A stretch of 64,000 nucleotides of DNA from positions 1,798,001 through 1,862,000 of the forward strand of contig NZ_CP062137.1 in NCBI RefSeq assembly GCF_014843355.1, read 5' to 3'. Every line of letters begins with the position of its first letter. The first letter of the stretch is position 1. The position numbers and the translations under genes were made by a program. The notes under the pieces are model-generated. The model was not told the DNA's origin. It searched no databases and saw only the letters and a program-made list of their open reading frames with translations. The DNA comes from Actinobacillus sp. GY-402 (GTDB lineage Bacteria; Pseudomonadota; Gammaproteobacteria; Enterobacterales; Pasteurellaceae). Below, piece by piece: positions 9,480 to 18,466 of this stretch.

Positions 9480-10149
9480 TCGCCTTCCCTTTCGGCATCA
9501 TCCAACCCACACCGCGCACGTTTTTGATTTGTTCTTTGCCAATTTTCTTGCGCAAGCCGTGAATTAAAAAGTCAATGGCGTTACTCTCCACTTCTTCGCC
9601 CCAGGCATAGACTTTATTTTCCAAATCACTGCGGGAAAGAATGGTGCCTGCGCGCGAAATCAAGGCTTGTAGGACGGAAAATTCCTTATTACTCAGGACA
9701 ACAGGCTTATCCTGTTCCGCAATTTCCACCATATAAGTGGTGGGATCGAGCGTAATCACGCCGTTGGTCAGTTTCGGCGAACTTTGTCCGCCGTGACGAC
9801 GCAGCACCGCCCGCATTCTCGCCTGTAATTCCGCCATATCGAACGGCTTAATAATGTAATCGTCCGCACCGCCGTCCAGCCCCGAAAGACGGCTGTCCAA
9901 ATCGTCGCGAGCGGTGACAATCAACACGGGCGTTGCATTTTTCTTTTTGCGGATATGGGTTAGCACCTTCAAACCGTCTTGCCCCGGTAATCCTAAATCA
10001 AGCAACACCAAGTCATAACTTTGGGTCATCAATGCTTCTTCCGCCGTTTTGCCGTTATTTACCCAGTCCACCGCATAATGACCGTCGCGTAAACTCGCCG
10101 ACACCGCATCGGCAATCATTCTGTCGTCTTCCACCAGTAAAATTCGCAT
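9472..10149 (-). CDS. qseB: Response regulator, OmpR family, QseB/PmrA type
   Basis: A 225-residue DNA-binding regulator. The receiver domain has the acidic pocket EDD (residues 7-9), phospho-acceptor Asp51 in VLLDLGLPG, the switch Thr in VTARDD and Lys in IIKPFD. The C-terminal winged helix carries WGEEVESNAIDFLIHGLRKK, the recognition helix typical of QseB/PmrA. It is partner to the overlapping kinase gene. Likely targets are this cluster and eptA, by analogy with PmrA; that is inference. Confidence 0.9.
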   Translation of the reverse strand: MRILLVEDDRMIADAVSASLRDGHYAVDWVNNGKTAEEALMTQSYDLVLLDLGLPGQDGLKVLTHIRKKKNATPVLIVTARDDLDSRLSGLDGGADDYIIKPFDMAELQARMRAVLRRHGGQSSPKLTNGVITLDPTTYMVEIAEQDKPVVLSNKEFSVLQALISRAGTILSRSDLENKVYAWGEEVESNAIDFLIHGLRKKIGKEQIKNVRGVGWMMPKGKANV

Positions 10150-10189
10150 GCTTTTTTTCCGTTTATTTTCCTCAGGTTATTAAAAAACA

Positions 10190-10224
10190 AGTAAAAAAAC
10201 GACCGCACTTTATCGTGCGGTTGT
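10190..10224 (-). terminator. Terminator of the PepSY gene, built on an uptake signal
   Basis: AACGACCGCAC and GTGCGGTTGTT form an 11-bp stem with one mismatch. On the minus strand it is followed by a run of seven T's, just after the PepSY stop at 10238. The regulator start is 41 bases further on, so qseB may need read-through or its own promoter. Confidence 0.65.
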
Positions 10225-10237
10225 TTCCCCGTTTAAC

Positions 10238-10774
10238 TTAATAATCCACGCCCGAGCGAATCACTTCGCCGCTGGCGGCATCCACTACGGTTTTGTATTT
10301 TTTGCCGTCCTTAATACTTTCAACCTCATAACGCAACGCGCCTTTTTTGGCTTCCAAATCGGCTGCGTTCACTTTACCGCCGGTTTTTTGCATAGCGATG
10401 TCGATGGCTTGTTCAAGCGATACTTTCGCCTCTGCGGACGCCTTATCCTTTTTATGGGATTGGGTTTCTATATTGTCCGCCAACACCTCGCCCGTTTTTG
10501 CATCCACAACGACTTCGTGTTTTTCCGCATTGCCTTGATTATCCCGCAACACGTCCACTTTGTAATAGCTTGAGCCGTTTTTGAATTTAAAATCCACTTC
10601 CGTCGCTTTACCCGCCACTTTGCCTGTTGCCGTCTGAACCGCCTGTGCCGCGCTGATTGCAGCTTGTTCAAATGCCGCTTGTTTTTCAGGATGGCTGCTT
10701 GCATAGGCGCTCGCCCCGCCTAATAAAACGGCTGAAGCCAGTAATGCCGATAATACTTTTTTACTTTTTGACAT
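10238..10774 (-). CDS. Secreted protein with two PepSY domains
   Basis: A 178-residue product with a cleavable signal peptide (cut likely after ASAYA, near residue 25) and two PepSY repeats, each with the YKVDVL..GN...VVVDAKTGEVL pattern (about 45-100 and 118-178). PepSY proteins are periplasmic and often act as inhibitors or sensors beside two-component systems. It is first in the cluster ahead of qseB and qseC, where related organisms may carry a different periplasmic gene. Its substrate is unknown. An envelope-stress or metal-sensing accessory role is a reasonable guess. Confidence 0.8.
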   Translation of the reverse strand: MSKSKKVLSALLASAVLLGGASAYASSHPEKQAAFEQAAISAAQAVQTATGKVAGKATEVDFKFKNGSSYYKVDVLRDNQGNAEKHEVVVDAKTGEVLADNIETQSHKKDKASAEAKVSLEQAIDIAMQKTGGKVNAADLEAKKGALRYEVESIKDGKKYKTVVDAASGEVIRSGVDY

Positions 10775-10921
10775 AAAGTCTCCTTATCATTTGCAAAATT
10801 TAAATTAAACATTTATTTGAAATATCGTCAGGCCGTTGCCTTTCGATGTGCGTATCTTAAAAAAGAAAAATTAGAAGAAAATTAGATAGCAAATTTATTT
10901 CTGAAAAACTATCAAAAAAAT

Positions 10922-10943
10922 GACCGCACTTTTGACGGTGCGG
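10922..10943. repeat. Inverted uptake-signal pair in the gap before the PepSY gene
   Basis: CCGCAC and GTGCGG, separated by a short loop, form a weak hairpin in the 287-base gap between the carB end and the PepSY start. The remainder of 10775-11019 is AT-rich and should hold the promoter for the PepSY-qseBC cluster; no clear operator was found. Confidence 0.4.
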
Positions 10944-11019
10944 TTCGAACATTATTGATAAAAGCTCTCAGCAATGCAATCTACGGGCTTTCGCCTTCGA
11001 TAAACCATTGTGTAAAGCG

Positions 11020-11051
11020 AAAATTAACGAAGAATTCAGTTCGTTAATTTT
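11020..11051 (-). terminator. Possible carB terminator
   Basis: AAAATTAACGAA and TTCGTTAATTTT are perfect 12-bp arms around an 8-base loop, 11 bases after the carB stop. The stem is AT-rich and the T run is part of it, so strength is uncertain. Confidence 0.5.
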
Positions 11052-11061
11052 CATGCTTTGT

Positions 11062-14000
11062 TTAATTTAATTGCGCATGTAAATTTTGAACGGAATAGAC
11101 CTCGCAACCGTCAATACTTTTCACACCTTCCGCCAAAGCTTCCGCCGCCGCCATGGTGGTTTGCAGGAACACGCGTTGCTGCAAGGCGCTGCGGCGAATG
11201 GAGTGGCTGTCGGAAATACTTTCCGGCAGGCTACCTGAGGTATTAATCACCATGGCGATTTCACCGTTTTTAATGGCATCCACAATATTCGGACGACCTT
11301 CGCGCACTTTATTGACAATCTGAGTCATAATGCCGTTTTCACGCAGGAATTTTGCCGTGCCCATAGTTGCACACAAACCGTAACCCTGTTCCTGCAATGC
11401 GCGGGCCACCGGCAATAACCGGGCTTTATCCGCATTATCCACCGACAAGAACACTTTGCCGGTTTTCGGAATACGCTCGTTTGCACCCAGCTGAGCTTTT
11501 AAGAACGCTTCGGAGAAAGTCGTTCCTACGCCCATGACTTCACCGGTTGAACGCATTTCAGGGCCTAAAATGGTATCCACGCCCGGGAATTTGATGAACG
11601 GGAACACCGCTTCTTTCACGCTGTAATATTGCGGAATAATTTCACTGTCAATACCTTGTTCTTTCAGGCTGATTCCCGCCATTACCCGCGCGGCGATTTT
11701 CGCCAGCGGACGACCGGTGGCTTTGCTCACAAACGGGACGGTGCGGCTGGCGCGCGGATTGACTTCCAATACGAAAATCACGCCGTTTTGCACGGCAAAT
11801 TGTACGTTCATTAAGCCTACGACGTTTAACGCTCTCGCCATTGCCGCAGTTTGACGGCGGATTTCGTCCTGCACATCTTGCGGTAAGGAATACGGCGGTA
11901 ACGAACAAGCGGAATCACCGGAATGAATACCCGCCTGCTCGATATGCTGCATAATTCCGCCCATGACAACATCCGAGCCGTCGCAAATACAATCTACGTC
12001 CACTTCGATAGCATTGTTCAGGAAGTGATCAAGCAGAATCGGGCTATCGTTGGAAACGGACACCGCTTCGCGCATATATTTATTGAGCTCTTCCACGTTA
12101 TACACGATTTGCATAGCGCGACCGCCCAATACGTAAGACGGGCGCACCACTAACGGATAACCCACTTCATCCGCCAATTTCACCGCCTCGGCGGCATTAC
12201 GTGCGGTGCGGTTATTCGGTTGTTTCAATCCCAAATCTTTTAAGATCTTTTGGAAACGTTCGCGGTCTTCCGCGGCATCAATGCTGTCTGCGGAAGTACC
12301 GATAATATTCACGCCGTTGTCATGCAACGCATTCGCCAATTTCAGCGGAGTCTGGCCGCCGTAATGAACAATTACGCCCCAAGGCTGCTCGGTATGCACA
12401 ATTTCCAGTACGTCTTCCAAGGTTAACGGTTCGAAATACAAGCGGTCGGACGTATCGAAATCGGTAGAAACGGTTTCCGGGTTACAGTTCACCATAATGG
12501 TTTCAAAACCGGATTCGCGCAACGCCAATGCCGCATGTACGCAGCAATAGTCAAATTCGATACCTTGACCGATACGGTTCGGGCCGCCGCCTAAAATCAT
12601 GACTTTTTTGCGATTCGTCGGATTGGCTTCGCATTCTTCTTCATAGGTGGAATACAAATACGCGGTGTCGGATTTAAACTCGCCGGCACAGGTATCGACG
12701 CGTTTATATACCGGATGTAAATTCAATTCGCGGCGTTTGGCGCGTACTTGATCTTCACTGACTTTAGTCAGTTGCGCGATACGTTTATCAGAAAAACCTT
12801 TACGTTTTAAACGGCGTAATTCCGCATAATCCAGTTCGGCAAAACTGCGTTTTTCAAGCGCCAATTCTTCCCGCACCAAATCCTGAATTTGAATTAAAAA
12901 CCAAGGATCGATTTTGGAATAATGATGCACTTCTTCCAAACTGAAACCTGCGCCAAACGCGTCCGCCACATATAAAATACGGTTCGGGCCCGGATTTCCC
13001 AATTCGGTACGGATTTTTTCAGGTTCTTCCGATAACAAATTAAAGCCGCAAATACCGGTTTCCAAACCACGCAGCGCTTTTTGCAAACTCTCTTGGAAGG
13101 TGCGGCCCATCGCCATGACTTCGCCCACGGATTTCATTTGGGTAGTTAAACGATCGTCCGCCTGCGGGAATTTTTCAAAGGCGAAACGCGGCACTTTGGT
13201 AACCACATAGTCGATAGACGGCTCAAACGAAGACGGAATTAAGCCACCGGTGATGTCGTTGCGCAATTCGTTCAGGGTGTAACCCACCGCTAATTTCGCC
13301 GCCACTTTGGCAATCGGGAAGCCCGTCGCTTTGGACGCTAATGCGGAAGAACGGCTGACGCGCGGGTTCATTTCGATCACGATCATCTCGCCGTTTGCCG
13401 GATTCACCGCAAATTGTACGTTGGAACCGCCGGTATCCACGCCGATTTCACGCAATACCGCCAATGAGGCGTTACGCATAATCTGATATTCTTTATCGGT
13501 TAAGGTTTGCGCCGGTGCGACGGTAATGGAGTCGCCGGTATGAACGCCCATCGGGTCAAAGTTTTCGATAGAACACACGATAATGCAGTTATCCGCTTTA
13601 TCGCGCACCACTTCCATTTCGTATTCTTTCCAGCCTAAAACGGACTGCTCGATTAATAATTCGTGAGTCGGCGAAGCATCAAAACCGCGTTCGCAAATGG
13701 CCTGGAATTCGTCGCGGTTATAAGCGATACCGCCGCCGGAACCGCCCATGGTGAAGGAAGGACGAATTAAAGTCGGGAATCCCACTTCTTCCTGCGCTTT
13801 CCAGGCTTCGTCAAAACTGTGACAAACGAAGGATTTCGGCGTATTCAAGCCGATTTTCGCCATTGCATCTTTGAAGCGACCGCGATCTTCCGCTTTATCG
13901 ATAGCGTCTTCCGTCGCCCCGATCAATTCCACGCCGTATTTTTTCAGCACGCCGTTTTTCGATAAATCCAACGCACAGTTCAATGCGGTCTGCCCGCCCA

Positions 14001-14268
14001 TGGTCGGCAAAATCGCGTCCGGACGTTCTTTTTCAATAATCTTTTCCACGGTTTGCCACTGAATCGGCTCGATGTAAGTGACATCCGCCATATTCGGATC
14101 GGTCATTATGGTGGCCGGATTAGAGTTCACCAGCACCACTTTATAGCCTTCCTCCCGCAAAGCTTTGCACGCCTGCGCGCCCGAATAGTCAAACTCGCAC
14201 GCCTGACCGATGACAATCGGACCGGCGCCGATAATTAGAATTGTGTTTATGTCTGTACGTTTTGGCAT
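11062..14268 (-). CDS. carB: Carbamoyl-phosphate synthase, large subunit
   Basis: Makes carbamoyl phosphate from bicarbonate, ATP and the ammonia delivered by CarA, feeding arginine and pyrimidine synthesis. The 1068 residues show two homologous ATP-grasp halves (first half with [19 protein letters not shown]; second with [19 protein letters not shown]), the oligomerisation segment between them, and the C-terminal MGS-like allosteric domain. The ATG follows AAAGAG. Unlike most relatives, it is separated from carA by about 2.8 kb of other genes on the same strand. A decayed copy of its 3' end lies at 5881-5985. Confidence 0.97.
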   Translation of the reverse strand: MPKRTDINTILIIGAGPIVIGQACEFDYSGAQACKALREEGYKVVLVNSNPATIMTDPNMADVTYIEPIQWQTVEKIIEKERPDAILPTMGGQTALNCALDLSKNGVLKKYGVELIGATEDAIDKAEDRGRFKDAMAKIGLNTPKSFVCHSFDEAWKAQEEVGFPTLIRPSFTMGGSGGGIAYNRDEFQAICERGFDASPTHELLIEQSVLGWKEYEMEVVRDKADNCIIVCSIENFDPMGVHTGDSITVAPAQTLTDKEYQIMRNASLAVLREIGVDTGGSNVQFAVNPANGEMIVIEMNPRVSRSSALASKATGFPIAKVAAKLAVGYTLNELRNDITGGLIPSSFEPSIDYVVTKVPRFAFEKFPQADDRLTTQMKSVGEVMAMGRTFQESLQKALRGLETGICGFNLLSEEPEKIRTELGNPGPNRILYVADAFGAGFSLEEVHHYSKIDPWFLIQIQDLVREELALEKRSFAELDYAELRRLKRKGFSDKRIAQLTKVSEDQVRAKRRELNLHPVYKRVDTCAGEFKSDTAYLYSTYEEECEANPTNRKKVMILGGGPNRIGQGIEFDYCCVHAALALRESGFETIMVNCNPETVSTDFDTSDRLYFEPLTLEDVLEIVHTEQPWGVIVHYGGQTPLKLANALHDNGVNIIGTSADSIDAAEDRERFQKILKDLGLKQPNNRTARNAAEAVKLADEVGYPLVVRPSYVLGGRAMQIVYNVEELNKYMREAVSVSNDSPILLDHFLNNAIEVDVDCICDGSDVVMGGIMQHIEQAGIHSGDSACSLPPYSLPQDVQDEIRRQTAAMARALNVVGLMNVQFAVQNGVIFVLEVNPRASRTVPFVSKATGRPLAKIAARVMAGISLKEQGIDSEIIPQYYSVKEAVFPFIKFPGVDTILGPEMRSTGEVMGVGTTFSEAFLKAQLGANERIPKTGKVFLSVDNADKARLLPVARALQEQGYGLCATMGTAKFLRENGIMTQIVNKVREGRPNIVDAIKNGEIAMVINTSGSLPESISDSHSIRRSALQQRVFLQTTMAAAEALAEGVKSIDGCEVYSVQNLHAQLN

Positions 14269-14338
14269 AGTATTTTCTCTTTAAAAAAACTTTTAAAAAA
14301 TCGACCGCACTTTTGGTTAATTTCGAATTTAGATTTTC

Positions 14339-15250
14339 CTAATATCCATAAATCCCGGCAAAATGATCTTCGTTCGGATCGCTTATCCAATGATATTCTG
14401 TTTGCTCAGCGATTAATTGCGCCTGCTCGACGCCGTAATAATCGCTGATAAAGCCTAAAGCCATATCCATTCCCGCCGAAACGCCCGACGAAGTATAAAA
14501 TTTCCCGTCTTTCACCCAGCGCGCCACCGGCTGCCATTGCACGTTCGGGTTAACGGATCGCACCCATTCGAAAGCGTGTTTATTGGACGTCGCCCGTAAA
14601 CCGTTCAACTCGCCGGTAGCGGCCAATAACGCCGAACCGGTACACACCGTTAAACAAAGTGCGGTCTGTTTTACCCGAGTTTTCAGCATCGAGATAAACT
14701 CGGCGTCATTTACCAGCGTTCGGGTGCCTTGTCCGCCGGGAATCAGTAAAACACTGTTTTCGCCCAAATCCGGTAACGGTTTTGTTTCCGTATAAAACCC
14801 TTGCCGGCTGCGAATTAAACCGCCTTGCTGCGAAACATAATGCAATGTTACATCAGGCAGACGGTGCAGAAACTCCACCGGCCCCATTAAATCCAGGGTT
14901 TCATAATCATTGAACAGAAGACAATAAATCCGTCCGGTTAAATGATGCTTATCCGTTACAGATACCCTTTGCAAATAAGCTTTGCGTTGTTCGCTGTATT
15001 TCCACCAAGGTTTTGCTTCATTTCCTTGCATAAAATCGGTTAAAGATAAGAAAACATCAATCATACAGGGATCATGTTGCGTGCCGGTTAATTCGCAAAG
15101 CTCGTAATACATGGCATAAGCATCACGTCCAATCAAATCCTGCGGTTTATTAATTCCGAGTTTCAGCAAATCATCGGCAACCGCTTCGCCTACATTCGGC
15201 AAATCTGTCAGATACTGCAATTGGTCTCGTTTTACTTTAGCCGGATTCAT
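14339..15250 (-). CDS. Fusion of a Cdd1-like helix-hairpin-helix domain with a DJ-1/PfpI domain
   Basis: A 303-residue protein. Residues 1-95 look like the Cdd1 'pathogenicity locus' domain (LTDLPNVGEAVADDLLKLGI, then the TGTQHDPCMIDVFLSLTDF core and PWWKYSEQR). From about 107 a DJ-1/PfpI domain follows, with the oligomer Glu region GPVEFLHRL, PGGQGTR, and the nucleophile elbow LCLTVCTGSALLAATG (Cys near residue 202), most like the isonitrile hydratase/ThiJ subgroup. Either domain is usually found alone. It lies 70 bases upstream of carB on the same strand, so it may be cotranscribed. The reaction is unknown; a role in metabolite or protein damage repair is only a guess. Confidence 0.8.
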   Translation of the reverse strand: MNPAKVKRDQLQYLTDLPNVGEAVADDLLKLGINKPQDLIGRDAYAMYYELCELTGTQHDPCMIDVFLSLTDFMQGNEAKPWWKYSEQRKAYLQRVSVTDKHHLTGRIYCLLFNDYETLDLMGPVEFLHRLPDVTLHYVSQQGGLIRSRQGFYTETKPLPDLGENSVLLIPGGQGTRTLVNDAEFISMLKTRVKQTALCLTVCTGSALLAATGELNGLRATSNKHAFEWVRSVNPNVQWQPVARWVKDGKFYTSSGVSAGMDMALGFISDYYGVEQAQLIAEQTEYHWISDPNEDHFAGIYGY

Positions 15251-15302
15251 ATCTTTCCGTTTTTGCTTTCAAAAACCTTTAAAAAATTAACCGCACTCTG
15301 CT

Positions 15303-15329
15303 GGCGCACGTCTCCCGACGCGTGCCGAA
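15303..15329. repeat. GC-rich dyad repeat, single arm
   Basis: A partial copy of the repeat found as a pair at 15338-15432: it shares the core CGTCTCCCGACGCGTGC but lacks the outer GATAGC end. It is the nearest copy to the Cdd1::DJ-1 gene. Confidence 0.6.
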
Positions 15330-15337
15330 TTTCCTTC

Positions 15338-15432
15338 GATAGCGCGCGTCTCCCGACGCGTGCTTTAAAATCAGACAAATTTTTCACTGATCTTTTATCT
15401 CTAATGGCACGCGTCGGGAGACGCGCGCTATC
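15338..15432. repeat. 95-bp dyad element (perfect 26-bp inverted ends), left border of island
   Basis: 15338-15363 (starts GATAGCGCGCGTCTCC) and 15407-15432 (ends ACGCGCGCTATC) are exact reverse complements. Each arm is itself a near-palindrome, with GCGCGTC and GACGCG around a TCCC loop. The 43-base A/T-rich centre contains TTTTCACTGATC. This is the layout of a REP doublet or a small non-autonomous mobile element. A degenerate second copy marks the other border at 16925-17003. Confidence 0.75.
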
Positions 15433-15439
15433 AGCTTAC

Positions 15440-16030
15440 TTATTTAAAATCTAGCCACTTAAATATAACTCTATAAAGAATATAGCTAATTAATAATATA
15501 GACCATAACAAAGCATATAATTTATTTGGTTTATCTAATAAATCTTTCATTAGATCATCGATTGCTAGAATATAGTAAAGACAAACTATAAATATAACTA
15601 TATGAATAGTTGCTTTTGTACTAAAAGCATAATTCCAAAATAGAATAGGAACAGTTGAAAATAAAACTGACATTACTGTAAATATTGCTAATGTCAAAAT
15701 TAAAATCACCGCTGAAAATTCTTTTATGCGATTTTCTATATCTACAAATCTATCTTCAGATTGCGATTTTTGGTAATTAGACAAAATCAAAGAGCATAAA
15801 GGTGCTATAACTAAAATAGTATCAATATTAATAATTGAACGCACCTTACTCATCACTCTGGAAATTTTATCTGAAGGAATAATTTCTAAAAAACTAACCA
15901 TAATAGGTAAAGCAATAAAAAATGTTATAGCTAACGCTAACAAATAATCCCTAACTCTTAACTTTTTAAGTGTATTAAGAATTCTTTTTTTACTTAAACT
16001 AAAATCTATGGTTTTACCAAATAACTGCAT
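15440..16030 (-). CDS. Unknown multi-spanning membrane protein of the carA/carB island
   Basis: A 196-residue product starting MQLFGKTIDFSLSKKR. About five hydrophobic helices lie near 30-50, 68-88, 108-132, 136-158 and 172-192, with a charged stretch (YQKSQSEDRFVDIENRIKEF) between the second and third. The frame is open to 16171, but upstream of 16030 it runs out of frame through a carA remnant, so the extension is an artefact. The sequence is strikingly AT-rich, unlike carA, carB or the Cdd1::DJ-1 gene. The family is not recognised. Its start lies 8 bases after the carA-like stop, suggesting it arrived joined to that foreign carA end. Confidence 0.65.
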   Translation of the reverse strand: MQLFGKTIDFSLSKKRILNTLKKLRVRDYLLALAITFFIALPIMVSFLEIIPSDKISRVMSKVRSIINIDTILVIAPLCSLILSNYQKSQSEDRFVDIENRIKEFSAVILILTLAIFTVMSVLFSTVPILFWNYAFSTKATIHIVIFIVCLYYILAIDDLMKDLLDKPNKLYALLWSILLISYILYRVIFKWLDFK

Positions 16031-16037
16031 ATTATTT

Positions 16038-16134
16038 TCATTTAGCTGCTCGCATGGCATCAATAAATTTATCAAACAAATACGCCACATCATGCGGGCC
16101 AGGGCTGGCTTCCGGGTGTCCTTGGAAGCTGAAC
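16038..16134 (-). pseudogene. Second, divergent copy of the carA 3' end
   Basis: On the minus strand this reads [19 protein letters not shown], then IDAMRAAK and a natural stop. The resident carA has the same block but ends IDEMRKSKG. Over the best 84 bases I count 7 differences (about 92% identical). The copy starts abruptly at 16134, next to the GATAGCGCGCGCTATC palindrome, and has no coding sequence upstream. Because its last codons differ from the resident gene yet form a proper CarA terminus, it looks like the 3' end of another strain's or species' carA. Confidence 0.85.
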
Positions 16135-16139
16135 CCCTC

Positions 16140-16155
16140 CGATAGCGCGCGCTAT
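16140..16155. repeat. 16-bp perfect palindrome GATAGCGCGCGCTATC
   Basis: It consists of the outer 8 bases of each arm of the 95-bp dyad element joined directly, as if the element had lost its inside. It lies exactly between the end of the HEPN-like gene and the foreign carA fragment. Confidence 0.7.
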
Positions 16156-16163
16156 CGGTGGTG

Positions 16164-16961
16164 CTAATCATTTGCTCTATAATATTTTCTAGCTTCTTCT
16201 AATTTTTCAGAAATCCACTCTGGATCATAAAGCTCAATTTGTGTTTTATTAATATCCTGAGTTTCAAAAACTGGAACAGTTAATTCTGCACCTTTTGTTA
16301 TAGCAATATTAAATACTACACTAGCTACTTTATTCCATGCTTTAGTTGCAAGAATAAGTAGCTCATCAGGAAAATCTGGCAATTTCCACTCTCTTTGAAT
16401 ACCTGTATATTCCCCACTGCCATCTTCCTCAGTTTGCAATACTGGAAATATCCCAGAACCCGTATCTATTTCGTCCTTAGCAAGTATATAAATATATCTT
16501 TCCATAGCCTTTAAACTATCATCTAAAGGATTTATAGGAACCTTAAGACCTAACTTTAAAGTTGAACCTCTAAAATATCCTATATATCCCTTACTTTCTG
16601 GCTTAAGCATGGAACGATGTACTACAAAATCTCTTTTTTTAGATAAAAATGACACTAGGAGATCATTCTTTAGCTCTTCTTTTTTACTTTTAATTATCTT
16701 TTTTATTTCTTGGTTATCATTTTGAAGCTCTGCCGACAACATGGATATAATTTCCTTTAAAGTGCGCAAAAAGCCGTTAAATGCCCACCTAAATTGGTCT
16801 GCATTATGATAATTATTTTCCATTTGTCTTATATTCCAAGAGGCTTCATTTAATCTATCAAAAGAAGATTCTAGTCCTTTAAATATCTGATAATTTTTAC
16901 AATTTTTATACACTCCTCCCCCTCGATAGCGCACTCTTCCCAGCGTGTGCTTTTCACTCAT
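16164..16961 (-). CDS. HEPN-like protein (R-x4-H motif) in the carA/carB island
   Basis: Up to 265 residues. A helical region has FRWAFNGFLRTLKEIISML followed after a Lys-rich helix by KKRDFVVHRSML: the R-x4-H (RDFVVH) is the hallmark of HEPN domains, many of which are metal-independent RNases in toxin-antitoxin or phage-defence systems. The C-terminal half (LPDFPDELLILATKAWNKVASVVF) is unassigned. The first 16 or so residues are encoded by the border repeat and look accidental; ATG 16961 has no clear ribosome site. GTG 16913 follows GGAGG too closely, and ATG near 16824 (MENNYH) is possible. It is strongly AT-rich. Function as RNase or antitoxin partner is inference from the motif. Confidence 0.6.
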   Translation of the reverse strand: MSEKHTLGRVRYRGGGVYKNCKNYQIFKGLESSFDRLNEASWNIRQMENNYHNADQFRWAFNGFLRTLKEIISMLSAELQNDNQEIKKIIKSKKEELKNDLLVSFLSKKRDFVVHRSMLKPESKGYIGYFRGSTLKLGLKVPINPLDDSLKAMERYIYILAKDEIDTGSGIFPVLQTEEDGSGEYTGIQREWKLPDFPDELLILATKAWNKVASVVFNIAITKGAELTVPVFETQDINKTQIELYDPEWISEKLEEARKYYRAND

Positions 16962-17003
16962 TTTGTTGTATTACTCGGCACGCGTTAGGAAACGCGCGTC
17001 ATC
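16925..17003. repeat. 79-bp degenerate copy of the dyad element, right border of island
   Basis: The arms 16925-16950 and 16978-17003 are diverged copies of the 26-bp arms at 15338 and 15407. The centre TTTTCACTCATTTTG resembles the other centre but is shorter. Together the two copies bracket the AT-rich island. An uptake signal follows at 17033, just before the carA stop. Confidence 0.65.
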
Positions 17004-17040
17004 AATTTATATAAAAAACACTTAAAAAATCGACCGCACT

Positions 17041-18168
17041 TTATCCTTTCGATTTTCGCATTTCATCAATAAATTTATCGAATAAATACGCTACGTCATG
17101 CGGGCCCGGGCTGGCTTCCGGGTGTCCTTGGAAGCTGAACGCCGGTTGGTCGGTCAATTCGATGCCTTGCACCGAGTTATCGAATAACGAACGATGCGTG
17201 ATGCGTACATTTGCCGGCAGACTGTGTTCGTCCACTTCGAACCCGTGATTTTGGCTGGTGATCATCACTTTTTGCGTATCCAAATCCTGTACCGGGTGAT
17301 TGGCGCCGTGGTGACCGAACGCCATTTTTTTGGTTTTGCCGCCGCTTGCCAAGCCTAATAATTGGTGGCCTAAGCAGATGCCGAATAACGGTTTTTTATT
17401 GGCAAGAATTTTTTGAATGGCTTCAATGGCGTAATCGCAAGGCTCCGGATCGCCGGGTCCGTTAGATAAGAAAACACCGTCCGGATTGAGTGCGAGCACC
17501 TCTTCCGCCGATGTCGTCGCCGGCACCACGGTCAAGTGACAGCCGCGTTGGGCAAGCATGCGGAAAATATTGCGCTTCACTCCGAAATCATAGGCCACGA
17601 CGTTGAATTCCGCCTTTGGCGCTTTCATATAACCCTCGCCCAATTTCCACTCGCCTTCATCCCAACTGTACGGTTTGTCGCAAGTCACTTCTTTCGCCAG
17701 ATCCTTGCCTGCCATGGAACCGAAACTTTTGGCTAATTGAAGAGCTTTCGCCTCATCGATTTCGCCCGCCATAATGCAGCCCGCCTGCGCGCCGTTATCG
17801 CGTAAATGGCGGGTTAAACGACGGGTATCGATATCCGCAATAGCCACTACATTATTTTCTTTTAAATAATCCGAAAGGCTTTGATTGGCGCGGAAGTTAC
17901 TGTGAATCATCGGTAAATCGCGAATAATTAAACCGGCTGCGTAAACGCCTTTACTTTCGAGATCTTCCGGATTGGTGCCGGTGTTGCCGATGTGAGGATA
18001 AGTGAGTGTGACAATTTGTTTAAAATAAGAGGTGTCGGTGAGGATTTCCTGATAACCGGTCATTGAAGTATTAAAAACCACTTCGCCGATCGTGTGCCCC
18101 GTAGCGCCGATAGAGGTGCCGTGAAAAACGCTGCCATCTGCTAACACAAGAATTGCAGGTTCAGACAT
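17041..18168 (-). CDS. carA: Carbamoyl-phosphate synthase, small (glutaminase) subunit
   Basis: Hydrolyses glutamine and channels ammonia to CarB. The 375 residues have the N-terminal CarA domain and a class I glutamine amidotransferase domain with the nucleophile Cys in [13 protein letters not shown] (near residue 266) and the His/Glu pair in [11 protein letters not shown]. The frame is open to 18249, but ATG 18168 follows AGGAG by seven bases and gives the normal start. Transcription probably starts in the 358-base gap shared with mlaA, where a tandem ArgR-type operator is visible. carB lies 2.8 kb downstream beyond inserted genes. Confidence 0.97.
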   Translation of the reverse strand: MSEPAILVLADGSVFHGTSIGATGHTIGEVVFNTSMTGYQEILTDTSYFKQIVTLTYPHIGNTGTNPEDLESKGVYAAGLIIRDLPMIHSNFRANQSLSDYLKENNVVAIADIDTRRLTRHLRDNGAQAGCIMAGEIDEAKALQLAKSFGSMAGKDLAKEVTCDKPYSWDEGEWKLGEGYMKAPKAEFNVVAYDFGVKRNIFRMLAQRGCHLTVVPATTSAEEVLALNPDGVFLSNGPGDPEPCDYAIEAIQKILANKKPLFGICLGHQLLGLASGGKTKKMAFGHHGANHPVQDLDTQKVMITSQNHGFEVDEHSLPANVRITHRSLFDNSVQGIELTDQPAFSFQGHPEASPGPHDVAYLFDKFIDEMRKSKG

Positions 18169-18389
18169 AAAATATCTCCTATAAATTGTTGTTCGGTCGA
18201 ACACTTGCGAATGTTCATTAACCAAAAATCCCGAAAAAAACCACCGCACTTTTCATGCATTTTGCATGTAATATTGCACGGACATCACAAATTTGCAGGA
18301 TTCGCTGATAAATTTTAGCGCTCGCGGGCTAAATTTTGGCTATTTTAAAGGACAACGGCGCCTGATTCAAGCAAATTCGCAAACGGTTA

Positions 18390-18428
18390 ACTGATTAATT
18401 ATGCTTTATTTTTGCATAAAAATTCAAT
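18390..18428. promoter_or_regulatory. Tandem ArgR operator for carA
   Basis: TGCATAAAAATTCA (18413-18426) fits the ARG-box consensus well, and TGATTAATTATGCT (18392-18405) fits less well. Their centres are 21 bases apart, the usual spacing of paired ARG boxes bound by hexameric ArgR. The site lies about 230 bases upstream of carA and 100 upstream of mlaA. Arginine repression of carAB is standard. The rest of 18169-18389 is AT-rich and shows no gene. Confidence 0.65.
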
Positions 18429-18466
18429 TTATAAAAGTCAATAATGAAAAAAGTGTGGCGAATTAT

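Noticed and set aside
15303..15432. Possible CRISPR array from three similar GC-rich units
   Set aside because: Units are in both orientations, unequally spaced, with no spacers of constant length and no cas genes.
16031..16171. N-terminal extension of the island membrane protein (243-residue reading)
   Set aside because: It runs out of frame through the carA 3' remnant and the palindrome; ATG 16030 fits the hydrophobic protein better.
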